From Blautia sp. MSJ-9 (lineage in GTDB: Bacteria; Bacillota; Clostridia; Lachnospirales; Lachnospiraceae): a stretch of DNA of 64,000 nt. The number at the start of each line of letters is the position of its first letter. The stretch's first letter is position 1. The notes under the pieces are model-generated. The model was not told the origin of the DNA, ran no database searches, and saw only the letters and a program-made list of their open reading frames with translations. Shown here one piece after another: positions 1 through 7,790 of this stretch. The stretch covers positions 62,001 through 126,000 of the forward strand of contig NZ_JAHLQG010000018.1 in assembly GCF_018919065.1 (NCBI RefSeq), read 5' to 3'. The position numbers were made by a program, and so were the translations under genes.

Positions 1-2
1 CA

Positions 3-875
3 GCTCTGCTGTGGATTCTGGAGAGCCGCAGATGTAAGAAGATCATTCTGCCTTATTTTCTGTGTGAATCAGTAGTACATACCTGCAGTGAGAATCAGAT
101 AGAGACAGAATTTTATCATCTGGATGAGAAACTGGAGGTTCAGTATCCGAAAGGACAGCTCCCGGAGGGAGTATACCTGTATTTAGTCAGTTACTATGGC
201 CAGCTTTCAGACGACAGGATTCTGGAATATAAGAAGCTTTACGGAAATATCATTGTGGACCATACTCATGCATTTTTTCAGAGACCACTGAAAGGTATTG
301 ACACTCTTTATTCCTGCAGGAAATTCTGGGGTGTCAGTGATGGTGCTTATCTGTCAACAGATACCAAACTGACAGAGAACAATACACCGGATTATTCCGC
401 GGATCGTATGAAACATATCCTTGGACGTTATGAGCAGGATGCAGGAACTTATTATAAAGATATGCTTGCAAATGCAGCAAAATATGAAGGTATGGAGCTC
501 CGGCAGATGTCCAGGCTTACGCAGAATCTGCTGAAAGCTGTGGACTATGAGACAGCAAAAGCGAAGAGAGAAGAGAATTACCGGATACTGAGTGAACTGC
601 TTCCATCAGAGAACATTTTCAATCAGATCATTCCGGAGGGACCTTTTGCCTATCCGTATTTTCACGCCAATGGTATGGAACTTCGCAGACGCCTTGCGGC
701 AAAGAAGATTTTTGTGCCGACTTACTGGAAGAATATCCTTGAGAGCTGTGAAAGAGACAGTCTGGAATATACCTGGGCAGCTGATATTCTGCCTCTGCCC
801 TGCGACCAGCGTTACGGAGCGGAGGATATGAAATATATGGCAGCTGTTGTCAGAGAATGTGAGGAATTAGAATGA
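3..875 (+). CDS. DegT-like aminotransferase-fold protein (5' truncated by window edge)
   Basis: The reading frame is open from base 3, so the gene begins upstream of the window; 290 residues are visible. A stretch reading IVDHTHAFF followed by YSCRKFWGVSDGAYL resembles the PLP-binding Asp and Lys segments of DegT/DnrJ/EryC1-type sugar aminotransferases, with the Lys of RKFWG as candidate Schiff-base residue. The family assignment comes from these two motifs only. Its stop overlaps the start of the ATP-grasp gene by four bases (ATGA), which suggests translational coupling. With the ATP-grasp and RffA genes it forms a three-gene block, so a role in making or decorating an amino sugar is inferred. 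It could also be a non-catalytic relative. Confidence 0.55.
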   Translation, partial: ALLWILESRRCKKIILPYFLCESVVHTCSENQIETEFYHLDEKLEVQYPKGQLPEGVYLYLVSYYGQLSDDRILEYKKLYGNIIVDHTHAFFQRPLKGIDTLYSCRKFWGVSDGAYLSTDTKLTENNTPDYSADRMKHILGRYEQDAGTYYKDMLANAAKYEGMELRQMSRLTQNLLKAVDYETAKAKREENYRILSELLPSENIFNQIIPEGPFAYPYFHANGMELRRRLAAKKIFVPTYWKNILESCERDSLEYTWAADILPLPCDQRYGAEDMKYMAAVVRECEELE

Positions 876-2170
876 AACATAAAGTGCTGATCCTGGGTAC
901 ACTTGGAGAATTTACAGAACTGGTCAGAAAAGCGAAAGCAAGAGGCTATGAGACGATTGTGTGTGACGGTTATCCGGATGGTATTGCAAGAGAGTATGCA
1001 GATAAGGACTACACGATCCCTGTAACAGATATCGATGCCATTGCACAGATGTGCAGAGAAGAGAGTGTAGACGGGATCATCACATCATTCTCAGATCTGC
1101 TTCTGGAATGTATGACGAAGATTGCAGATAAAGCAGGTCTGCCCTGTTATCTGAAACCGGAACAGCTTCCCTGGTACAGAGACAAATCAGCATGCAGAGA
1201 AGTTCTTGAGAAATTGGGACTTCCCACACCGGGCTTTCGTAAAATTTCTGTAGACCTGCTGAGACAGGGTACAGAAGCGCAGCTGCAGGAGGGCATTGCC
1301 GGCCTGGAGTATCCGCTGATCAGCAAACCGCTGGATAAATATGGATCAAGAGGAATCTTTATCATCCATGACCAGAGTGAAATCAGAAGAAAAGCATTAC
1401 AGACAGCAGAGTATACAAATTGTCAGGAAATTCTGATCGAGGAGTACAATGACGGTTATGAATTTAATATGATGACCTGGGTCATGGACGGCAGAGTCAA
1501 TGTCGTAAGCATTGCAGACCGTGAGAAAACAGAAGTGGAAGAAGGAATGCTTCCGATCAGTACACGAAATGTCTATCCGTCCCGTTTTCTCACTGAGGTG
1601 GAGAAGGGTGCCACAGATGTTCTGCAGAGATACATTGGTTATACCGGACAGACGGAAGGTGCTCTGTCCATGCAGTTCTTCTGGAAACCGGGAAAAGGAA
1701 TCCAGGTATGTGAGATTGCAGGTCGTTTCTTTGGATACGAACATGAGCTGACGGACATGGTCTATGGATTCCAGATCGAAGAACTTCTGCTGGATTATCT
1801 CTATGAGAAAGAGAGAATCCGGGAAATGTTTGCAAAGCATAACCTCCATGCACCTCAGAAATACGGGGCAGTGCTGTATTTTCAGGGAAGACAGCTGCAG
1901 ATTGCAGATCAGACAGCGCCCCGCCGTCTTGCAGAAGAGAAATGTGTAGTAAAGCCTTGGATTTTTTACAAAGAAGGAGAAAAAGTGGTAGAATATGGAC
2001 CAAATCCATATCTGGCACTGTATTATATAGAAACAGAGACCCGCGGAGAACTGGACAGAGAAACGGAGAAGTTTTTCAGTGAAATGAGCATCAGGGATCC
2101 GGAAGGGAAAGAAGTTGCTTACAAAAATAGAATACCTGACTATGAAAAGGGAAAGAAAATAGATGATTGA
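872..2170 (+). CDS. ATP-grasp domain carboxylate-amine ligase
   Basis: A 432-residue soluble protein. The N-terminus (HKVLILGTLGEF) is a Rossmann-like preATP-grasp fold. The centre, about residues 115-310, has ATP-grasp features: YPLISKPLDKYGSRGI (nucleotide-binding Lys and Gly loop), EILIEEYNDGYEFN, and a late VCEIAGRFFG segment with the metal-binding Glu. ATP-grasp enzymes activate a carboxylate as acyl phosphate and join it to an amine or thiol. The gene overlaps the aminotransferase-like gene by 4 bp and rffA by 8 bp, so the three are probably translated together. I infer that it attaches an amino acid or other acid to an amino sugar of the surface polysaccharide; the substrate is not visible in the sequence. 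Confidence 0.7.
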   Translation: MKHKVLILGTLGEFTELVRKAKARGYETIVCDGYPDGIAREYADKDYTIPVTDIDAIAQMCREESVDGIITSFSDLLLECMTKIADKAGLPCYLKPEQLPWYRDKSACREVLEKLGLPTPGFRKISVDLLRQGTEAQLQEGIAGLEYPLISKPLDKYGSRGIFIIHDQSEIRRKALQTAEYTNCQEILIEEYNDGYEFNMMTWVMDGRVNVVSIADREKTEVEEGMLPISTRNVYPSRFLTEVEKGATDVLQRYIGYTGQTEGALSMQFFWKPGKGIQVCEIAGRFFGYEHELTDMVYGFQIEELLLDYLYEKERIREMFAKHNLHAPQKYGAVLYFQGRQLQIADQTAPRRLAEEKCVVKPWIFYKEGEKVVEYGPNPYLALYYIETETRGELDRETEKFFSEMSIRDPEGKEVAYKNRIPDYEKGKKIDD

Positions 2171-3293
2171 TTTTAACAGACCTGCTTTTACAGGTAAGGA
2201 ATTTGACTATATCCGTGATGCTGTGGAGCGGGGAATGCTCTGCGGAGACGGAGAATATACGAAGAGATGCTCCAAGTGGATGATGGATCATTTCAATGTA
2301 AGGCATGTCATGCTTACTACATCCTGCACCCACGCATTGGAGATGGCAGCCCATCTTTCAGACATTAAGCCGGGAGATGAGGTGATCATGCCATCCTATA
2401 CATTTGTGTCAACAGCGGACGCATTTGTATTAAAAGGAGCAAAGATTGTATTTGTTGATATCAGACCGGATACAATGAATATTGATGAGAAGCTGATCGA
2501 AGCGGCAGTTACAGAGAAGACAAGAGCAATCGTGCCAGTTCATTATGCAGGTGTTGCCTGTGAGATGGATACCATTATGGCAATCGCGAAGAAATATAAT
2601 CTCAAAGTTGTTGAGGATGCTGCGCAGGGAGTGGATGCCTATTATAAAGGCAAAGCACTCGGCACGATCGGAGATTTCGGATGTTACAGCTTTCATGAGA
2701 CTAAGAATTATACTATGGGAGAAGGCGGCGCGATCCTTTTCAACAACGATGAATATCAGGATAAAGCAGAGATCCTGAGAGAAAAAGGGACAGACCGAAG
2801 CAAGTTCTTCCGCGGACAGGTAGACAAGTATCGCTGGATGGATTATGGTTCTTCTTATCTTCCGAGTGAGCTGAATGCTGCATATCTGTATGCACAGCTG
2901 GAAGAACGTGAGAAGATTTTCAACAAGCGAATGGAAATCTATAATTACTATCATAAGAGTCTGGCACATCTTGCAGATGAAGGTAAAATTGAACAGCCGT
3001 ATGTACCGGCGGAATGCAGCCATAATGCACATATGTATTATATTAAGGTTCATGACATTCAGGTGAGGACCCGTCTGATCAGTTATCTTCGTGAAAAAGA
3101 AATCTGCAGTGTATTCCATTATGTACCGCTTCACTCTGCTCCGGCAGGACAGAAATTCGGCAGATTTTCGGGAGAAGATGTCTACACGACGAGGGAGAGT
3201 GAACGTCTGTTAAGACTGCCGCTGTTTTATAATCTTGACATGGAAGATGTGAAGTATATTACGGATACGATCGCTTCCTTTGATGGATTTTAA
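2163..3293 (+). CDS. rffA: dTDP-4-amino-4,6-dideoxygalactose transaminase (RffA/WecE type)
   Basis: A 376-residue DegT/DnrJ/EryC1/StrS-family aminotransferase of normal length. The PLP Lys lies in FHETKNYTMGEGGAI, a motif close to the HETKN segment of RffA/WecE, and VVEDAAQGVDAYYKGK supplies the Asp that pairs with the PLP pyridine nitrogen. RffA converts dTDP-4-keto-6-deoxyglucose to dTDP-4-amino-4,6-dideoxygalactose using glutamate. The start ATG overlaps the ATP-grasp stop by 8 bp. No N-acetyltransferase such as RffC is next to it, which leaves the ATP-grasp ligase as a candidate for modifying the new amine. The stop codon lies inside a 19-bp word repeated elsewhere in the window. Confidence 0.85.
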   Translation: MIDFNRPAFTGKEFDYIRDAVERGMLCGDGEYTKRCSKWMMDHFNVRHVMLTTSCTHALEMAAHLSDIKPGDEVIMPSYTFVSTADAFVLKGAKIVFVDIRPDTMNIDEKLIEAAVTEKTRAIVPVHYAGVACEMDTIMAIAKKYNLKVVEDAAQGVDAYYKGKALGTIGDFGCYSFHETKNYTMGEGGAILFNNDEYQDKAEILREKGTDRSKFFRGQVDKYRWMDYGSSYLPSELNAAYLYAQLEEREKIFNKRMEIYNYYHKSLAHLADEGKIEQPYVPAECSHNAHMYYIKVHDIQVRTRLISYLREKEICSVFHYVPLHSAPAGQKFGRFSGEDVYTTRESERLLRLPLFYNLDMEDVKYITDTIASFDGF

Positions 3294-3308
3294 CCGAATC
3301 AAGTAAGT
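3290..3308 (+). repeat. 19-bp intergenic repeat word, copy 1
   Basis: The word TTAACCGAATCAAGTAAGT spans the rffA stop codon and is found again exactly at 58141-58159. Looser relatives (GAATCA followed by AAGT) lie near 53789 and 63592. The word may mark the end of a degenerate intergenic repeat. Confidence 0.5.
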
Positions 3309-3427
3309 CGCCGGATTCAAGTATGAATATCCGTTTGACCCGAATAGCGAAATTGGTGATTTTGTTCGTTTGGCGCAGTAACAGATATTCGGCATCAGGG
3401 GACAGACAGATAAGAGGACACAGTATT

Positions 3428-4768
3428 ATGAAAAAAAGAAACCATTTATTTAAGATTGCATTGCTTTCCAGTGTGATTGCAATGACATCTGTACAGATGT
3501 GTGCAGCGGCAGAGGTGACTACACAGGACACTGCATCAACAGCAGAAACAGCCCCGGCATCTATTTCCACCAATGAAATTCCGGGATGGCCTGCAGGACC
3601 TGAAATCACATCAGAAACAGGTGTGTTGATAGATGCGGACAGTGGAACCGTTCTGTACAGCAAGGGTGGAGATGACATCCGCTATCCTGCAAGCATCACA
3701 AAGATTATGACATTACTTCTTGCAGTGGAGAATTGCTCTCTGAAGGAGGATGTGGTATTCACGGAAACAGGAACCCGTGACATCAGCTGGGATTCCGGAA
3801 ATATCGGAATGCAGGTGGGCGAAGTAATGAGCATGAGGGCATGCCTTTATGCACTTATTATCCAGTCTGCCAATGAGGTTGCAGCTCAGATCGCGGAACA
3901 TGTAGGCGGCACAGAGCAGAAATTCATAGATATGATGAACCAGCGTGCAGCAGAGATCGGATGCACGAATACACATTTTGCAAATGCCAGCGGACTGCCG
4001 GACCCGAACCATTATTCCACAGCCCATGACATGGCGCTGATCATGCGAGAAGGTCTGAAGAATAAGAAATTCCGCAGGATCATCGGCACCACAGATTATA
4101 CGATCAAACCAACAAATATGAACAGCGAAGCAAGGGTTCTGCATACTCACCATCCAATGTTTGCACCGGAAAGTGGTTATTACTATAATGGATGTATCGG
4201 TGGCAAGACCGGATACACCAGTGAGGCAGGCAATACTCTTGTGACAGCAGTTGAGCAGAATGGAACCACTTATATTACAGTGACTATGAAGGCGGCAGAT
4301 CTTGCCGTTGCCAGCACAGATTCCACAGCACTGTTCAATTATGGCTTTCAGAATTTCACAAAACTACAGGTAAATGGTGGAGAAATCCTTGCGCCAAACG
4401 GTGTGACTGTGGATAACCTGACTGTTCAGGAATCACAGGAGAACGGAGAGACAGTGGATAGCTATTATTACAATGATTATCTGCTGGGAAGCGTCACAGT
4501 TCCGGAAGCAACACCAACACCGGAACCAGCAGCGGATACTGCTTCAGAGAACGGAAGCGGGGCAGATACGTCTGATGGAAGTGAGACAGTTCAGTCTGAC
4601 AGTACACAGACCTCAGATCAGACAAAGACCACTGCCGAAGACTCACAGACTTCTGCTGGGAGGATTCAACTGAGAAAAATCCTGCTTGGTATAGGAGCAG
4701 CTATGGTTCTGCTTATTATCATTCTCTGTATCGCACTTGCAAGAAAAGAGCGGAGATATAGTGAGTAG
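3428..4768 (+). CDS. D-alanyl-D-alanine carboxypeptidase (peptidase S11), membrane anchored
   Basis: A 446-residue penicillin-binding protein of the DacA/S11 family, which trims the terminal D-Ala from peptidoglycan stem peptides outside the cell. The start chosen is ATG 3428, giving a clean signal peptide (MKKRNHLFKIALLSS to about CAAA); the longer frame from 3323 adds an unlikely leader. The three active-site motifs are present: SITK in YPASITKIMT, SAN in QSANEVAAQ, and KTG in IGGKTGYT. A Thr/Ser/Glu-rich linker precedes a C-terminal transmembrane helix (ILLGIGAAMVLLIIILCIAL) and a short basic tail, so it is anchored by a helix rather than an amphipathic peptide. A paralogue sits at 16669-17964 on the other strand. 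Confidence 0.9.
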   Translation: MKKRNHLFKIALLSSVIAMTSVQMCAAAEVTTQDTASTAETAPASISTNEIPGWPAGPEITSETGVLIDADSGTVLYSKGGDDIRYPASITKIMTLLLAVENCSLKEDVVFTETGTRDISWDSGNIGMQVGEVMSMRACLYALIIQSANEVAAQIAEHVGGTEQKFIDMMNQRAAEIGCTNTHFANASGLPDPNHYSTAHDMALIMREGLKNKKFRRIIGTTDYTIKPTNMNSEARVLHTHHPMFAPESGYYYNGCIGGKTGYTSEAGNTLVTAVEQNGTTYITVTMKAADLAVASTDSTALFNYGFQNFTKLQVNGGEILAPNGVTVDNLTVQESQENGETVDSYYYNDYLLGSVTVPEATPTPEPAADTASENGSGADTSDGSETVQSDSTQTSDQTKTTAEDSQTSAGRIQLRKILLGIGAAMVLLIIILCIALARKERRYSE

Positions 4769-4861
4769 TAACGATATTTGACTGATAGAATATAAAAGAA
4801 TGATTACTGTTTAGTAGTGAACAGTAGCAAATAATGACATAGCATAAGAGAGGAAATCAAA

Positions 4862-5416
4862 ATGGGAAAAATTAAAGTAACAGAATGCGGTGGAATCAAA
4901 GGATTAAAAGTAGTAGAACCAACAGTTTTCGGAGATGCCAGAGGATATTTCATGGAAACATACAACTACAATGACTTCAAAGAAGCAGGGATCGACGTAG
5001 AATTCGTACAGGACAACCAGTCCAGCTCCCACAAAGGAGTACTTCGCGGACTTCACTTCCAGATCAACTATCCGCAGGACAAACTTGTCCGTGTTGTAAA
5101 CGGTGAAGTATTTGACGTAGCAGTAGACCTTCGTGAAGGTTCTGAAACATATGGCAAATGGTTTGGCGTTGTACTTTCCGCAGAGAACAAGAAACAGTTC
5201 TTTATCCCTAAGGGATTTGCACACGGATTCCTGGTACTTTCCGAACATGCGGAATTTGTTTACAAATGCTCTGACTTCTATCATCCAAATGATGAGGGCG
5301 GCCTGATCTGGAATGACCCGGATATCGGAGTAGAATGGCCAATTCCGGAAGGAATGGAATTAAGCTTTTCTGACAAAGATACCAAATGGGGAAGCTTCAA
5401 GGATTACCGCAAATAG
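4862..5416 (+). CDS. rfbC: dTDP-4-dehydrorhamnose 3,5-epimerase
   Basis: A 184-residue RmlC of standard length. Typical family segments are seen: GYFMETYN, the HKGVLRGLHFQ motif with the catalytic His, KLVRVVNGEVFDVAVDLR, and FIPKGFAHGFLVLSE. It performs the double epimerisation in dTDP-L-rhamnose synthesis. RmlA, RmlB and RmlD are not in the window and must be elsewhere. It is preceded by AGAGAGG at good spacing and followed after 12 bp by the exporter permease, so these genes are probably one operon. It indicates that the polymer made here contains rhamnose, or another sugar that uses this epimerase. Confidence 0.92.
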   Translation: MGKIKVTECGGIKGLKVVEPTVFGDARGYFMETYNYNDFKEAGIDVEFVQDNQSSSHKGVLRGLHFQINYPQDKLVRVVNGEVFDVAVDLREGSETYGKWFGVVLSAENKKQFFIPKGFAHGFLVLSEHAEFVYKCSDFYHPNDEGGLIWNDPDIGVEWPIPEGMELSFSDKDTKWGSFKDYRK

Positions 5417-5428
5417 GAGAACGAGAGA

Positions 5429-6244
5429 TTGAGTACAATTTTTTCTTTACCAAAAGATATTTATAAAAACAGACGGCTTGTGGCAAAGCTGGCAAAGAAT
5501 GACTTCAAAACAAGATACGCAGGCTCTTATCTGGGAATCGTATGGGCATTTATCCAGCCCGTGATCACGATCCTGGTATACTGGTTTGTATTCTCTGTAG
5601 GCTTTCGTTCAGGAACCGGAGATCTGGGAGTTCCGTTTGTTCTTTACCTGGTAGCAGGTATCGTACCCTGGTTCTTTTTCCAGGACGCGCTGATCGGAGG
5701 AACGAACTCTCTGCTGGAATATAATTATCTGGTAAAAAAAGTAGTCTTTAATATCAGTGTCCTTCCGGTAGTTAAGATTATTTCTGCTATGTTTGTGCAT
5801 GCGTTCTTCGTATTATTTACGATCATTCTGTATGCAGCTTATGGGAAATTTCCTGACCTTTATTATCTCCAGATCATTTATTACAGCGGATGCGTATTTA
5901 TGCTGGTTCTGGGCTTGTCTTATGCAACCAGTGCAATTGTTATCTTTTTCAGAGATCTGACACAGATCATCAACATCGTACTTCAGGTAGGCGTATGGCT
6001 GACACCGATCATGTGGATCGTTGAGAATACCCCTCTGGTGGGACATCCGGTGATCATGAAGATCCTGAAACTGAATCCGATGTACTATATCGTTTCCGGA
6101 TACAGAGATACCTTCCTGATGAAGAATTGGTTCTGGGAACACGCAGGATGGACCATTTATTTCTGGGCATTTACATTCCTGTGCTTCTTATTCGGCAGCT
6201 GGGTATTCAAACGTCTGCGCATTCATTTCGCAGATGTCCTGTAG
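5429..6244 (+). CDS. ABC-2 type polysaccharide export permease (Wzm/TagG family)
   Basis: A 271-residue integral membrane protein with about six transmembrane helices, starting at TTG 5429 after an AGGAGA ribosome site. The N-terminal NDFKTRYAGSYLGIVWAF and the following IQPVITILVYWFVFS stretch are typical of TagG/RfbD/Wzm permeases. These pair with an ATPase to move undecaprenyl-linked polysaccharide or teichoic acid across the membrane. The ATPase gene follows about 100 bp downstream. The presence of this pair without Wzx/Wzy points to ABC-dependent export of a chain completed in the cytoplasm. Confidence 0.9.
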   Translation: MSTIFSLPKDIYKNRRLVAKLAKNDFKTRYAGSYLGIVWAFIQPVITILVYWFVFSVGFRSGTGDLGVPFVLYLVAGIVPWFFFQDALIGGTNSLLEYNYLVKKVVFNISVLPVVKIISAMFVHAFFVLFTIILYAAYGKFPDLYYLQIIYYSGCVFMLVLGLSYATSAIVIFFRDLTQIINIVLQVGVWLTPIMWIVENTPLVGHPVIMKILKLNPMYYIVSGYRDTFLMKNWFWEHAGWTIYFWAFTFLCFLFGSWVFKRLRIHFADVL

Positions 6245-6349
6245 AAGAAAGAGAGTAAGGTGTTCACAGATTATGTTTTTATGCAGTAAGTGCAGAAGAT
6301 GGAGTGGACAGCAGTTATAGAGATACAGATATGGCAGAAAGGAAATAAC

Positions 6350-7624
6350 GTGGAGAACAAGAAAGTAATTCAGGTGAAAGACCTCACCAAGATGTATAAA
6401 TTATATGATAAGCCCTCCGACAGACTCAAAGAAGCGCTTGGGCTTACCAGAAAGAAACTTTACAAAGAACATTATGCGCTTCATGATGTCAACTTTGATA
6501 TTTATGAAGGCGAGTGTGTGGGTATTATCGGAACCAATGGTTCCGGTAAATCCACGATCTTAAAGATCATTACCGGCGTTCTGACTCCTACTTCAGGAGA
6601 AGTAAAAGTAGACGGAAGAATTTCCGCACTTCTGGAACTGGGAGCCGGATTTAATATGGAATATTCAGGACTTGAGAATGTGTATCTGAATGGAACCATG
6701 ATTGGTTTTTCAAAAGAAGAGATTGATGCCAGACTGAATGATATTCTGGAATTTGCAGACATTGGAGACTTTATCCACCAGCCTGTAAAGACATATTCCA
6801 GCGGTATGTTCGTGCGTCTGGCTTTTGCTGTCGCGATCAATATTGATCCTGAGATCCTTGTAGTAGACGAGGCATTATCTGTAGGTGACGTATTTTTCCA
6901 GGCAAAATGCTACCATAAATTCGAGGAATTTAAGAAACAGGGCAAAACGATCCTGTTCGTAAGCCATGACCTGAGCAGTGTTTCCAAATACTGTGACAGG
7001 GTTGTCCTTCTGAATAAAGGTGTGAAGATGGATGAAGGTTCCCCGAAGCAGATGGTTGACTTGTACAAACAGCTTCTGGTAGGACAGAGTCCTGTGAAAC
7101 AGAGTGAAGCTGCGATTGATGAGCAGGTTTCAGCAGGAAATGGAGAGGATCTGGGAGATTTTCAGGTGAATCCGAACATGCTGGAATACGGAAGCCGCAT
7201 TGCCGAGATCATAGATTTCCGTGTGATCGATGACAAAGGAATGTGTTCCAATACCATTGAAAAGGGAAGCGAATTTAAGATCCGCATGAAAGTCCGTTTT
7301 AACGAAGATATTCAGGAGCCGATCATGGCGTACACATTCAAGAATATCCAGGGAACGGAGATCACAGGTACAAACACCATGTATGAGAATGCAAAGGTAG
7401 AACGCTCCGGAAAGGGCGATGTATGTACTGTGACTTTCACACAGAATATGAATCTCCAGGGCGGTGAATACCTCCTGTCATTTGGATGTACCGGATATAA
7501 GAACGGAGATTTTACAGTATTCCACAGACTTTATGATGCATGTAATGTGACAGTTATTTCCAGTAAGAATACCGTAGGGTTCTATGACATGGATTCAAAA
7601 GTAGAAGTCAGGTGCGGCGAGTAA
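6350..7624 (+). CDS. ABC polysaccharide exporter ATPase with Wzt-type C-terminal domain
   Basis: The start chosen is GTG 6350, preceded by AAAGGA; the ATG at 6290 lacks a ribosome site. The product has 424 residues. The N-terminal ATPase (to about residue 230) has Walker A GTNGSGKST, signature YSSGM and Walker B ILVVDEALSVGD. After a linker, a C-terminal beta-rich part begins at LEYGSRIAEIIDFRVIDDKG and continues with FKNIQGTEITGTNTMYE and GGEYLLSFGC. This matches the Wzt C-terminal domain that in Gram-negative O-antigen exporters binds the modified end of the finished chain. It is therefore expected to recognise a specific terminal group, plausibly installed by the methyltransferase/kinase-like protein encoded next. 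Confidence 0.88.
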   Translation: MENKKVIQVKDLTKMYKLYDKPSDRLKEALGLTRKKLYKEHYALHDVNFDIYEGECVGIIGTNGSGKSTILKIITGVLTPTSGEVKVDGRISALLELGAGFNMEYSGLENVYLNGTMIGFSKEEIDARLNDILEFADIGDFIHQPVKTYSSGMFVRLAFAVAINIDPEILVVDEALSVGDVFFQAKCYHKFEEFKKQGKTILFVSHDLSSVSKYCDRVVLLNKGVKMDEGSPKQMVDLYKQLLVGQSPVKQSEAAIDEQVSAGNGEDLGDFQVNPNMLEYGSRIAEIIDFRVIDDKGMCSNTIEKGSEFKIRMKVRFNEDIQEPIMAYTFKNIQGTEITGTNTMYENAKVERSGKGDVCTVTFTQNMNLQGGEYLLSFGCTGYKNGDFTVFHRLYDACNVTVISSKNTVGFYDMDSKVEVRCGE

Positions 7625-7790
7625 TTTGTGGATATACGGTGGAGACTTTGGGCTTCGGGCACAGATTAAGTTTGCAAAACAAACGATATTCACTGGGCTT
7701 TGCATAAGGAGGCTCGGCTTTCCTGTACCGCAAAGCATGTTGCTGGACAAAGTGAACAGTAACAAAAATAAATGAGCGCGAGGAATATAT
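7625..7790 (+). other. Intergenic region with stem-loop before the methyltransferase gene
   Basis: The 166-bp gap holds a hairpin in which GCTTTGC (about 7702) pairs with GCAAAGC (about 7730), then a GTGAACAGTAAC word at 7752-7763 that recurs near 18206. No clear promoter is seen. Confidence 0.35.
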
